From Cavia porcellus (lineage: Eukaryota > Chordata > Mammalia > Rodentia > Caviidae), in assembly GCF_034190915.1 (NCBI RefSeq), contig NW_026947507.1, positions 20,685,501 to 20,749,500 of the forward strand: a DNA stretch of 64,000 nt. Reading direction: 5' to 3'. Shown here piece by piece: positions 24,325-35,300 of the stretch. Within the stretch, counting starts at the first letter, position 1. The number at the start of each line of letters is the position of its first letter. Position numbers and translations under genes: made by a program. The notes under the pieces were generated by a model. That model did no database searches. It was not told the origin of the DNA and worked only from the letters and a program-made list of their open reading frames with translations.

Positions 24325-24325
<1 letters not shown>
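23116..24325. other. Noncoding stretch
   Basis: 23760-23990 has a faint MIR-like order (attcatttgtacattcta, taaggcttagaaagatcaaa) that is too weak to call. Confidence 0.5.

Positions 24326-24360
<35 letters not shown>
24326..24360. repeat. (TG)n microsatellite
   Basis: About 17 TG units directly upstream of a degraded antisense ID SINE. Confidence 0.97.
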
Positions 24361-24361
<1 letters not shown>

Positions 24362-24394
24362 CTGCACATGCGTACCCGTGCTCACTTCCTTCTG

Positions 24395-24468
24395 GACTAG
24401 CAGTGGAGATCAGGGTTTCATATGTGCTGTGCAAATTCTGTGTCTTTCAACTACATCACAGCCCATTC
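24395..24468 (-). mobile_element. ID SINE, antisense, degraded
   Basis: Plus strand: gcagtggagatcagggtttc, atgtgctgtgcaaattctgt and actacatcacagcccatt. This is the complement of an ID body, next to a (GT) array at 24326-24360. Confidence 0.6.
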
Positions 24469-26778
24469 TCCTCCATCTTACTTGGGCTTAGTATACAGAA
24501 ATAAATTCTATTTTTCTCTTCCCTATTTTTTTATGAACTCCAACGAATGTAGAAATCACTTAATACCCCCAACAAGCTACTTCTTTTGCTAGTAATTGTA
24601 GTATATGAATCTAAAACATTGCATCTAGAAGAATGTTGTAAGTTCTTCCTAAGGAAGAAACCTGGAAGGTAACATCTATCTAATCAGTGACACAAAACTG
24701 ACTGCTTCTTTCATAAAGTGCTTTGTAGTATTTTATACAACATTCACAGTGTAAAAAGTGTTCCCCCTTTAAATTTCATCTAATTGCCCTATCTTAATCA
24801 AATGAATGCTTTTTCTTAAACTTATTCCTGTCAAACTGCCATCATTTTACAATTAAATAGCAGTTCAAAATAAAATAATTGAAAAACAAATTCTTCCACT
24901 TTCTAAGTAAACAAGAAATATATCACTGTTCTCAAAGGAAATTTCAGTATAATTATGTTTTCGCCCTCATCTTTTTGTAGGATAAATTCAAAATATTGAC
25001 CATTTTGGAAAATACCTAACTTAAAGCTCTTCAGCCATAGGCAAATGTGAATCTGTGTTAGCCTGCCAGCAGGCTTCTTACTTTCCTGTCTTTTATTGTC
25101 ATATATGGCACCGAAAGCATTTTCTAAATATGGTTTATAGTTTTTCTCCAAAGGAAATCTAGAGACTTTTGAATTTTCTATAATGAACTATGGACTCTAC
25201 ATCTGCGTTACAACTTTGAATTCATGACTGACAAGCCTTCGTCAACTGAACACATTTAAGTAAATTCAAACTTTCTTGCTAGACCATGTAAGACAGAAAA
25301 TAGAAAAGCAAACAAACACACAAACCCAAATTAAATGTATTGTTGACCAATGTTTGAAGCCATTATCACATGGCATCCTCAGTTTGATATTATGCACAGT
25401 AGTTGATTTGATCAAAAATGTCTTATTAAGCAATGTGAAGAATATTTTCTCTGAATAAATATGGATTCTAAATATGTTAGATTTCTGGTTTATGAGACTA
25501 GACAATGGATTTATAAGTTATTTCTAGTGATTTTAACCAGGGTTATGGTTTTGGCAAAGGTTTGCTGTATGTAGTGCAAGCACATTCTCTTTGGCCAGGT
25601 TACAGCAGTTTTTATGTATAGAGAAATTGTCTTCCTGTCCCCTACAGGATTGTTACCTCCTCACAACATATGTAGTTCTATTCTGCCAAAAAGGAGGCAG
25701 ATTTTGAATCCTGGCTTTCAAGAGCTGTTCCATCTGTAGTCTGTGATCTTTTCTATAAATTCTGTACTGTGTCTTAGAAGAATAGTGTGCGTCTTCAGGA
25801 AGATTGATATGGTTGCTGAATATTTAAAGAGTCCTGATAGGTTTTATTTCAAGAAACTATGATAGATCCATTAATTATAGTAAGAAAAAAGAAAAGAGAC
25901 TCAGCCTTTGCCTCTTGTGCATATCCTTTTCATGCTGTGAAAGGCGGTGGCTGAGAGCCAGCTGGAATTGGCCATAACTACTGAAAAGGCTGTGGTCAGA
26001 GCAAAGGCTCAAAGGTAAGGGTACACGGAGGCACTGATGTGCTTCCTGACCACCAGAACACAGGAGGTGTGCGTAATGTGTCATTGGCACATACACTAGA
26101 GCAATAGAAATCTAGTTAACTTATAAATTGAAGCAATTAAGTACAATGGAGTTGTAGAAAAAGAAAAGCTAAAATGAAGATAGTGACCCAAACTCAAACT
26201 AATTAGTGGAAATTGAAATTGCTTTACTTGGAATCACTCATTTAATTTGGATTGACATCCTTTCAGATGTTTTTCTTGTACAAGAGGCTGCTTTTACTAA
26301 GCACTGCTTTCTTAAAAGAATTTGACCTGCTGCATTTCACACTTAACTTAGAATGCCTTTCATTTTTTTCATCTATAAAACTTAGTGGATAAAATAAAAG
26401 TAATGAAAGCACTATCTGTAATTTAAAATTTATTTTCAAGCTTTATTAACATGAGATATTTTGGAGACCAAAGAATAACCCTGACTTATATGATATGACC
26501 ACTTTATTTATAGAGAAATAGTTGTTTATTACTGTAAAAGCACCCAGTAAGTTTACTCTACTGTAGCAGTCTTAAATTCAGCAAATAAACAGTAAAAAAT
26601 GCATAGTAACAAACTATACTAATTTCTAAGAACAAAATAATTTTAGTATATTTCAAAGGAAAAGCATAAAGGAAAAACACCCTAGATTTGGTTAGGGCAG
26701 TTGGGACGGTATGTTGGAGAACATGACTTGTGAGTGAAAGCTTGAAAGATGAGTCAGAAGTTATTAAATGTAAATTGT
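24469..26778. other. Noncoding stretch
   Basis: AT-rich; nothing recognised. Confidence 0.6.
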
Positions 26779-26912
26779 AGCCAGGCATGTTAGCATACAC
26801 CTGTGATCCCACTACTCTGGAAGCTGACGTAGAAGGATCACTACTCTGAGACCAGCCTGGGCAATTTAGGGCAATTTAGCAATTTGTGAGACCTTGAAAA
26901 AAAAAAAAAAAA
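26779..26912 (+). mobile_element. B1 SINE
   Basis: agccaggcatgttagcatac, acctgtgatcccactactct, gaggatcact-type text, gagaccagcctgggcaattt and a poly(A) run. A triple gcaatttag repeat (26857-26885) replaces part of the right end, a local tandem duplication. Confidence 0.85.
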
Positions 26913-28739
26913 GCTCGGTGACACTGTGACAGTGAAATCAAAATGGCCGTTGGAATGGTTCTAGAATGGTGTGTAGCAGAGAAGATTCTGACAAACAGTA
27001 TTTGACTATAAAGAAGGAAGACCTCACTATTAGATAAGTTTAAGGAGGAAGTCAGAGACCAGTTTATATAAAGATTGATAAGACTGTCTTGAAATAGAGC
27101 TTTTATTTTGAGTAGTAGAAAACCTCCAGAGTATGTAAAGAAAACAATTGACATAAATTACATGACTTTTCTCAGGGAATTTTAAATTTTATTAATCAAA
27201 GTACAGATTCCTGCTGTCTAATGCAAATTAAGATTGGGAAGGAAGCTCTCAAAGAGATAATATAAATTCAACATTATTTCTTAGAGTCCTTCCCAACAAT
27301 ATGGCAACTCACAAACAACACAAGAGTAGTGTGTGAGGCTTATATCCAAACAATTTTGTTGTAAGAGATTCCCTGCAATCTTTTGGTAGGGAGTAAATCT
27401 GAGAACACTAAAAAGTCATTGTTATTTCTTAAAGTTTATTATTGGTACTTGAAGAGTTTTTTTTTATTTGCACTGCTTAGTAAAAAGCCCATTATTAAGT
27501 AGTCTTGGATTATTCTGCATCATTGCATTTTATTCCCTAAACTGCATTTAAATGAGGCCACATTACAACTACTAGATAATTTGACGTATTATCAAGATGA
27601 AAGTGAAATTATTTCCATTAGCCATTAACAATTTTCTGCTGTATTTAAATCTCAAAATTTTAATTAACTGTAAAAATGATATAATTCTTAAAAGCAGCAT
27701 TATCATTAAAAAAAAACAATGCTCAACAATAACAGAAAGAGGATTGATTTCATATGAATCAATTCATGTCCATATAAAGAAAAAGCTTACTTTTAAAAAT
27801 TGCATGTTTGGAAATTTAGATAGCTTGGAAATACATTTGAAAAATATTGTCACAAAATATTTTGCCAAGGAGGGCTTAGTGATGAAAAGATTCTATCAAT
27901 GTCTATTTTAATACATTTTTAGCTACATATAATATTTATCCATATAAAGTTTAAAATTCAATAGTTTTTAGCATATAGGCTAAAGCTTTAGCATGTTGGA
28001 AAAGCACTGGCAAGTTCTAATATTGAAACACTTTTATTGTCCCCAAAGGAACCATTACCTAGTCTAATACTTCTTCCTCCCGTTCATTCAGTTCTAGGTA
28101 ACCACTGATCAGCTTACTTTGTATCCCTGTATGTTTGGAACATCTAGTTTGTTTTCTTATTTCAGATGTTAACATTTGTATTATAGTCTCAACATAATGA
28201 TAATGAGCAAATTATTAATAGTTTGATATCCTGTATTGATTTAAATAATATTATGGTTCTAATGAACATAGCAATAATTGATTAGAGCAAGCTATTGATA
28301 CTAGATGTAATGAATTTACCCCATGCCTTCAATGGTTGACATATACTGAATGCTATTGCTGTTCTGATTAATGAATGAATTAATGAAAGTAAAAAAATGC
28401 ATGAATGAATAGAATAAGGTGAACAGATGACATATAAAATTGTAGTAATGTATTTATTAGTAGCAATTATAGGTACTCTTAGCTGTATTTCTTTTATGAT
28501 TGTTCTTCATGACAAGTGACTTGCATGCACTATGTTAAACCCATACCAAATGGTTAGGAAACACATACTAGAAGTCACGTGAATATAGAGATAAATGAAA
28601 AACTCAAAACACATTAAGAGAAGACACTTGTGTTTGAAGAGGCTATCATCTTTTACAAAATTAATATATTTTTATTAGATAGATGGCTAATGCTATTTAT
28701 CATGCTCATAGACTAGAAATGTTAAATTAATTAGGATTA
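26913..28739. other. Noncoding stretch
   Basis: AT-rich. The 104-codon plus frame at 27597-27911 is Lys/Ile/Leu/Phe-rich, as expected from AT-rich DNA. Confidence 0.6.
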
Positions 28740-29260
28740 TATAATCTTTAATTTTATGTGGAGAGGGACTTGGCCTAGCCCTTAATCCCCTAAAATGACT
28801 TATGGCAAAGGATTAAATGACAGGAGATAAGTGATACGGTTTTAGGGGAGTACATGAAGGTCAGCACTCTCTCAGGAGTAAAGACTCTCAGGGAGTAAAG
28901 ACATGTACTCTTTAGGGTCTCCACATCACCACATTTCTATATTTATTGGGTTTTCATGAATTTAGCAGATGCAGGAAGAAGGCACATCAGAGGTATAAAC
29001 CAGCAAAAATGACCAGCGTCTTTGAGAAGGACCAAAAAGTTTGCCAATCAGGAGAACTATTTGATCTCTAAGGTTGAGATTTTTATTGCTTTGGATAGGG
29101 AGTGTTAGCAGCCCTTGTCCTCAGACTGCCTCAGCTGGGGTGTCATCTTGACCTCAGAGCAATAGGAGCTTTTCCGCAGACTCATGGCCAGCAGTTTAAC
29201 CCTAACATCTCCTGGTCCCTCTCAGAGGGAGAAAGATATTCAGGTGAATAGTGTTTTTAT
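28740..29260. other. GC-richer block, possible old LTR remnant
   Basis: It contains tggcctagcccttaatcccc, a tandem 16-17 base duplication (ctctcaggagtaaaga, ctctcagggagtaaaga near 28868-28900), gtctccacatcaccacattt and cctcagactgcctcagctgg. The texture suggests a decayed LTR or other repeat, but I cannot name it and no paired terminus was found. Confidence 0.25.
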
Positions 29261-29918
29261 GAAACACTTTAATATGTTGTTAATCATTAAGTTTTAAATT
29301 TTAATTATTTTATTTCACAGTTTTAAGCCTTTTACTCAGTTAACTTTGGAAAATATATATAATTTAATATATCTGGATTATCAATGTCTGCATGAAACAT
29401 TGGTAGAAGGATATTATTTTGTTTTAATAGAAACATAAAATTTATTTCAGTTAACATATTTATTGAGACTATGTATGCACAAGTAATGGTTAAAATTGTG
29501 CCTTTAAGAATATACAAGTTTCTAGCTCTGTATAGATCTTAAGCATTGACTTGGAGAATATTTCTTTATTTTACAAACTGATGCATGGATTCTTGTATTA
29601 GAAAATTATGGATAACAATCTTCCTCAGAAGCTTTTTTACAAAGATTCAATTAAGTACTAATTTTAAATAATAAAGGACTTAGGGTATGCTTATCATTCC
29701 CTGTGTTTAACTCCAACAAATACCTCCCCACCATGTCTTCATAAAACTTGTTATCAAATAAGGTTTGAATAATTGTCAGCTGCTATTCTTATATTATATG
29801 CCCTCTAAAGTAGTCAAGATATTTTTGTATTCTGTCACTACTGTTCAAATTTCAGACATTCCCTAGAGAGCAATTTCTCATTTTGAAAGTACTAGTTTTG
29901 CCTTTTTTAAAATCTCAA
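29261..29918. other. Noncoding stretch
   Basis: AT-rich; nothing recognised before the TCTA array. Confidence 0.6.

Positions 29919-29965
<47 letters not shown>
29919..29965. repeat. (TCTA)n microsatellite abutting the half-LINE insertion site
   Basis: About 11 tctatcta-type units ending at the low-coordinate target-site duplication (29963-29979). Confidence 0.97.
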
Positions 29966-29979
29966 ATATAACTTTTTAA

Positions 29980-31322
29980 AATTTTATTTAAGGAGAAAAA
30001 GGAAAAACAGAAAAAGAGTACAAGTTATACAGAGTTTCAAAAAATAAACAGTAGGAAATCTCTAGTTAATAGATTACATATTGTCATCTTAGAAATAGTT
30101 ATTCAATTTACAAAATTAAAGCATATGAAGTGGACATTCACACAGTGAGATGGAAACAGTTCTGTTCAATGATCCAATAAAAAGTAATATGGTTATCTAT
30201 CTTATACATTTAAATATACATGCAGTTATATCCTTTAGAGCACTTTCTTTTCCTCTTTTTTACAATGATAATTACACATTTTGGGTTTTATTTCTCCCAC
30301 AGTTCTTATTACTTTTTTTTTTTTTGGAAGAGAATAAAACCAAATGTGACATAACAAAACAGAATCAATCAAATCAAAAGGATGGTCAAAGTACATAATG
30401 TAAAAACAATATAGGGTGATCAACAATGGTTACCATAATGCCTCTTGCTGTCTTAAAAAGAATTGCCTATATCATCAGTTATAATAAAATTGAACAAAAC
30501 AATAAAGAACAAAACCAATAAAATCAAAACATTGGAGACATTGTAGGACTTCAAAAGAAGATAATAGTCAAACCAGAATGGGCATCATATGAATCTTACT
30601 GTCTTCACAGTTGTTGCCTATACTCTCAAACTTGGTACTATAAAGCAAAACAGAAAAGAGTAAAATCAGTCAAAACAAGATGGTGAGAGCAATACAGAGT
30701 TTCAAATCAAGTTAATAGGAAATCAAAGTGGGTTACTATAATATATCTTGCTATTTTTTATTTATTTTTCCCTTAATTAAAAAAAATAAAAAAAGGAGAT
30801 TGAGATAAAAGAGGACATAACAATAAAATAGCACAGGTCAGAACATAACCATTTAAGCAAAACAGTGTTTCACCACAAGATATCCCGACATAAAAGTAGT
30901 TACCATAGTGTCTCTTTCCTTGAAATCTTTGAGTATAACTTCGTATACTGTAGCATCAAACATATCAAGACAATGTAAAACCACTCAAGAGAATAACAGT
31001 ATTACAGGGCATTTAGAACCAACTAACAGAAAATGAACAATGGTTTCTGTATTATCGCCTTGTCTATAAAAGTTTTTTTTATATTATTACATATAATAAA
31101 ATCCAGTAAGATATAACATGTTAGTACCGATGGAGGCAGAAGAACAAAAGCTTGATGGGACTTCAAAACAAGATGATATTAAATCAGCACTAGCTATTAT
31201 GATGTCTTGTTTTCTCCAAAATAGCTGTTCATACCATCCAACCTTCTCTGCCTCATTTCTGTTGAGCTCTTTTTCTGTCATTAGTTGTCAGTTTGTCTTC
31301 TTCATTTTGTTTTCTGCTCCAT
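29980..31322 (-). repeat. Tandemly repetitive 3' UTR of the half-LINE, period about 150 bp
   Basis: It follows directly after ORF1. On the plus strand a recurring core of the type acagagtttcaaaacaaga, then a taggaaatc...ggttaccata segment and tcttgctgtcttcaaaa, begins near 30028, 30391, 30541, 30692, 30861, 31001 and 31153. Five of the six steps are between 140 and 169 bases. The step from 30028 to 30391 is longer and holds one degenerate unit and a poly-T tract. Copies are diverged by many substitutions, so the array is not a recent expansion. The minus-strand end has AATAAA and a short A-rich tail. Two truncated relatives containing only the last unit occur at 21.1 kb and 58.5 kb. Confidence 0.75.
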
Positions 31323-32388
31323 TCATTGTGGTCTTTCTGCCACTGTTTCTGGAATCTTGGTATTTTTCTGTTTTAGAATGTCCTGCAATATTCTCTGTAG
31401 AGTTGAATTGGTGGTTGCAAATTCCCCTAGTTCCTCTTTATTCTGGAAGCACCTTGTTTCTCCATCAATTTCTAGGGACAGTTGTGCAGGATATATCAAT
31501 CTTGACTGGAGGTTATTGTCTTTCACAGCTTGAATTATTTCACCCCACACTCTTCGTGATTTGATGGTTTGCTGTAATTCTGATGGGTATTCCCTTTTAA
31601 GTGATCTGTTTCTTGTCTCTGACTGCTTTTAATATGCTGTTCTTATATTGGATTTCTGGAATTTTGATCATTATATGCCTGGGTGTAGTTCTGTTTGGGT
31701 TGTAGGTGGCTGGGGTCCTGTATACCTCATAGATCTGAGTATCTTTACCTTTTCTCATAGTAGGGAAGTTCTCTTTGATTATTTCTGTGAATAGCCTTTG
31801 CAGTTCATTTGTTTGTATCCCTGCTTCTTCCTTTACATTCTTAATTCTTAAGTTATAGATCCTCTTATCATCTCGTAGCCTTTGTATTGTTACTACTTGT
31901 TTCCTTGTTTTTTTTAAGAAGTTTTTCATTTCATGCTCCCACATTAAATATCTGTCCTCCAGTTCAGATAGTCTATCATTAGTTTCTTCCAAGCTGTTAT
32001 GCCAGCTTTCAATAGAGTTTTTAGTTTCCTGGTAATCTTTTTGAACCTGCTTCATGTATTCTACATTTTCTCTGTTTTCTCCATCAAACAATTCTCCCCT
32101 TTTTTTCTGTTCTTTCATTCCACCATCTGTTTTTTCTTGGGAGGTGCTTAGCATTTCTTTAACTATTCTACTTATATATTGCTTTAGTTGGTTAAATACT
32201 TCACTTTTGAACTCATCTATGAGGTTCCGGAGATATTGCTTTATGTCTATTGGTGCCGTGCCTGATAATGCATGTTTTCTGTCTTCATTATCCTTTGCAT
32301 TTACCTTTCTTGGGTCAGTGTTCTCAGGATTGGTGACTGAGGACCCTTTCTTGCTCCCTCTTCTCATACTTTTGTTCCTTCCATACAA
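31323..32388 (-). pseudogene. LINE-1/HAL1 ORF1 protein (RNA-binding nucleic-acid chaperone), broken near the C terminus
   Basis: The reading frame opens at 32388 and runs 263 codons to a stop at 31597-31599. Homologous sequence continues in the next frame to a stop at 31323, giving about 350 codons in total, normal for ORF1p. Regions visible: a basic, low-complexity N terminus (residues 1-45); a long heptad-rich coiled coil (about 60-165) that trimerises the protein; an RRM-like domain (about 165-255) carrying RLRDDKRIYNLRIKNVKEE and the YRTP...NRTTPRHIMIKI stretch typical of L1 ORF1p; and a C-terminal domain in the shifted frame with the SRRVWGEI and YPAQLSLEIDG motifs. Two lesions disable it: an in-frame TAA and a frameshift within the next 50 bases. 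In the family it coats its own RNA in the cytoplasm to form the transposition particle. Confidence 0.88.
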
Positions 32389-33113
32389 CCTAACATAGGA
32401 GGCCTAGTTTCTTTCTTTGTCAGTTACAGTTTGTTTGAATCAGGCTGGCTAGGTGTTCCCACCCACTGCAGTATACTAGGGAGACACAGACCTGGGCAGC
32501 CTATGCTGGGCCTGCCCCCTCCAGGCTTCACTGAATTAGTGTACACTGCCAGGCACAGGGACCTGGTTTGGGCTAGCCTACTGGGTCTTAGACCATGGTG
32601 TCACCCAGGTCAAGCACTCCCCACCAATCCCACTTGAGAGGGGAATAATGTGACTGAAGTCACTGCAGCATTCTGTTCTGGCTGGTCTGCCCAGTCCCAG
32701 AATGTCCTCTGTTGGAGCCTCCTAGTCTATGGAAGGGTCCCCATTCCTCTCACTCACCACAGGTCACTACAGCTCTGCTCTCAATTTGGTTCACTGATTC
32801 CCATTCTTAGAGCTTTCACACCTCTATCCTTGCTGTGCCAATTCAGATGCAGCAGTGATGGCATGAAATTCAAGCTGCTGTGTTCAGAGGTGCAGGTTCC
32901 AGCTTTGGAACTGAGACTTTAGCTGTTCCAGTTGTAGCACCAGGACTGCATTTCCAGTTGGTTTCCCTCAGCTTAGTTCATTCCTGGGTTGGCAGGGTAT
33001 ATCTCCCCCTGCTTAGGACTCCTCACACTGCACCATTCCTGGACTCTAAGCTGGCTAACTCAGAGAGCCTCCGTAGCTGCTGTTATCTATCTGCCATGTT
33101 TTCCCAGAAGCCT
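32389..33113 (-). promoter_or_regulatory. 5' UTR / internal promoter region of the half-LINE
   Basis: This segment precedes the ORF1 start and is noticeably richer in G and C than the surrounding DNA. L1-type elements carry an internal Pol II promoter here that drives transcription from the first base. About 15 bases from the 5' end the sense strand reads AACATGGCAG (CCAT core at 33094-33097 on the plus strand). This resembles the YY1-type element found near the start of human L1, although the family-level match is only inferred. Several antisense reading frames of 68 to 90 codons cross the segment (32431-33122, plus strand); none is convincing as a gene. Promoter activity is inferred, not seen. 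Confidence 0.6.
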
Positions 33114-33130
33114 ATCATCTAACTCTTTAA

Positions 33131-34499
33131 TGACTAAGTCAGTACTTCTGGAGCTGCAGTTTTGTAAATATTCCCTACACTTTGTAGTTTGTAAAATTTT
33201 CCTGTTATCTATTTAAATTTAATTTTCCCATAAGAGGCATGTAATTTACAATCTGCATTTAAAGCTTCAATTTAATCTTTATAATCATTTGAATTTCATT
33301 TTAAAGCCTTAAATAGTATTTCCGAATGTTACAGTCTTCTGAGTATATTTCTCTGAAGTAATCTATGATTGTAAACTGTGAAGACCTAGAATAGTAAACA
33401 TTCCCCCAGATATGTTGTAGTTCATATATATTATAAAACATTGTATTGCATCTACATATTTTTTCAGATACCTTTGTATATATCTATCCATGCTATGTAT
33501 TTTGACTGTCACAACTGTAATAAACACTTTATCACTGGAAATCACTATTGAAAATTAAAAAATAAATCAGTTTGATTTCAAGAGAACTGTTTGAGATTGC
33601 AATAGAGACTATTTTTATTCTTCCTGGCAGTATTCTGAAAAATAATATCCATTCTTTATAAAGGATAAAAGTATTGTCTGTCATCATGAAATATAAGCTC
33701 TCATATTTTACACATACTCAAGTTAATATTATAAAATAATTACAATCATGATAAAACATAAAAATCTATAGGATGATAAAAAACAAAAATCATCTGCCTA
33801 CATTTAACCCTCACAAGCCTCACAATTCATATTTTGGGTTATCATAGTTAATACATTTGTCCTTCTATACAATTTCAATTCAAATATGTTAATTTAAAAT
33901 CATAATCAGTCTTTAATTAAAATGTCTTTGAGTTGCATAGGTAATGTGTGAAGAGAGTTTTGGATTTCTTTTTCAACAAAGAAGAAAAGAATATTTAGGA
34001 AGCTCCTTTGAAAAAGAAGAAAAAGGATTGAGAAAAAGCAATGGGAACTTGTTAAAAATGATTGTTTCTTGCTACCTTTACCTATTATCTTTAATACTAC
34101 ATCATTTTATACACTTTTGTCTACATGTAAATGAAATCATTTTAACTCTTGTCATTTTGGATTCCTTTAACTTTTGTCTACTTTAGTTTCTATTTGTCAA
34201 AGTCACTAAAAACATTTCTTTCACTTAAAGTATCCTTATAAATTGAGCCTAGTGAAAAATTTGTACATCAACAACCATCAGATAACTGGGCCTTTTCTGT
34301 ATATACTAACTGGGTGGCAAGGTGATCCTGAAAATGAGAAGGAGGCAGATTTCTCTCCAAGTTGTTTTTCTCTGCAATGCTTCTGCATCCTGGTGGCTTG
34401 GCAGCATACATCTCTTAGTATTAGAAGCTGCAATCCTTTGTTAAAGCTAGCTTCAGAAGTGCTGCCGTGTATAAACATTTCATAAATTCATATGTCTAG
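33131..34499. other. Noncoding stretch
   Basis: AT-rich sequence resuming right after the half-LINE; nothing recognised. Confidence 0.6.
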
Positions 34500-35300
34500 C
34501 TCTGAGATTTCATTGTAACTGTGTTCTACTACAAATTGAACACTGGTGTATTCTTTTGTATCGCAGACATTACTCAAATTTATTTCTATATTTCCCTTCA
34601 ATTTTCTTCTGTTAGCTCCTTGTCTTGTCCTATCTGTATCCATCATCTGGCCGCGCAAGTCAAATGATGCCCTTATTAGAGATTTTTTTTTCTCTCCCTC
34701 AAAAATGTGGCTAATCACATCATTTTATGGAATCTACTTTCTTATCACCATTTGAGTTTCCATTGCTGTGGATATAGTTCAGATCCTCTCATGTTTTTAT
34801 TGGGCTGTTACTAAGCTCTAAATGTGCACTATTATTTCTACATCTCCATCACAAATCCATGTTTCAGAATATTTTCAGAAAACTTCTCAGAAATGTACAT
34901 GAATATCTTTCTCCTAAGCTTACAATCCTTTAAAGGCTTCCTTTCCCCTGGCAATATAACCCTACAATCTGTTGCTTCCTTAATTCCTCATTATTGTCTT
35001 TACCACCACCTATATCTTCCAGGCAGCTATGCATTCCAGGATATGTCACTTAGACCCAAACCTGAATAATGTGAAATTTTCAACATTTGAGACCTTAGTT
35101 CTTGGATGACATGTTCAATATTGAAACTGTTTATCTTCTTCCTGTCTTTCTCATCTATTGAACAATGGTCAGCTATCATGAGAGAATACAAAGTCTTCCT
35201 TCTAAGAATATCTCCCTCAAATCTACCTTGTAAGTGTCACTTCTCTCCATTTTTCTTTCCTGTAAGTCTGAAAACCCTTTGACATCAAAGGTGTAGTTGT
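34500..35300 (-). mobile_element. Ancient repeat remnant, antisense (L2-like)
   Basis: On the plus strand, pyrimidine-rich text with aatcctttaaaggcttcctt, tggcaatataaccctacaat, tgttgcttccttaattcctc and ttccaggcagctatgcattc resembles the reverse complement of an old mammalian LINE. It is too diverged for a firm family. Confidence 0.3.

Larger units (their letters stand above)
29980..33113 (-). mobile_element. Full-length half-LINE (HAL1-like) retrotransposon: 5' UTR, ORF1, repetitive 3' UTR, no ORF2
   Basis: A complete non-autonomous LINE-1 relative. Read on the minus strand it begins AGGCTTCTGGGAAAACATGG, runs through a 5' UTR of about 725 bases, an L1 ORF1-type gene, then a 3' UTR of about 1.3 kb made of units of about 150 bases, and ends in an AATAAA-containing A-rich tail. 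The flanks ATCATATAACTTTTTAA (29963-29979) and ATCATCTAACTCTTTAA (33114-33130) match at 15 of 17 positions and are read as target-site duplications. In the minus sense the 5' junction is TT/AAAG, like the LINE-1 endonuclease target. Because both ends are bounded, the missing ORF2 is original structure and not a later deletion. This matches the known HAL1 architecture, which borrows endonuclease and reverse transcriptase from L1. Its age is moderate: ORF1 is broken and the duplications have diverged. Confidence 0.85.

Noticed and set aside
27597..27911. 104-codon plus frame
   Set aside because: Lys/Ile/Leu/Phe-rich composition expected by chance in AT-rich DNA; no domain.
31087..31281. 64-codon minus frame downstream of ORF1 considered as an ORF2 start
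   Set aside because: It lacks the L1 endonuclease N-terminal motif and overlaps the first 150-bp 3' UTR unit.
29980..31322. CRISPR-like spaced repeats
   Set aside because: Units are diverged and about 150 bp apart without identical short repeats, in a eukaryotic retroelement.
31118..31564. 148-codon plus frame, the longest plus-strand frame in the region
   Set aside because: Runs antisense to the ORF1 C terminus and 3' UTR; hydrophobic bias is that of complementing a charged coiled-coil/RRM gene.
32054..32398. 114-codon plus frame
   Set aside because: Antisense of the ORF1 start region and 5' UTR of the half-LINE; a shadow frame.
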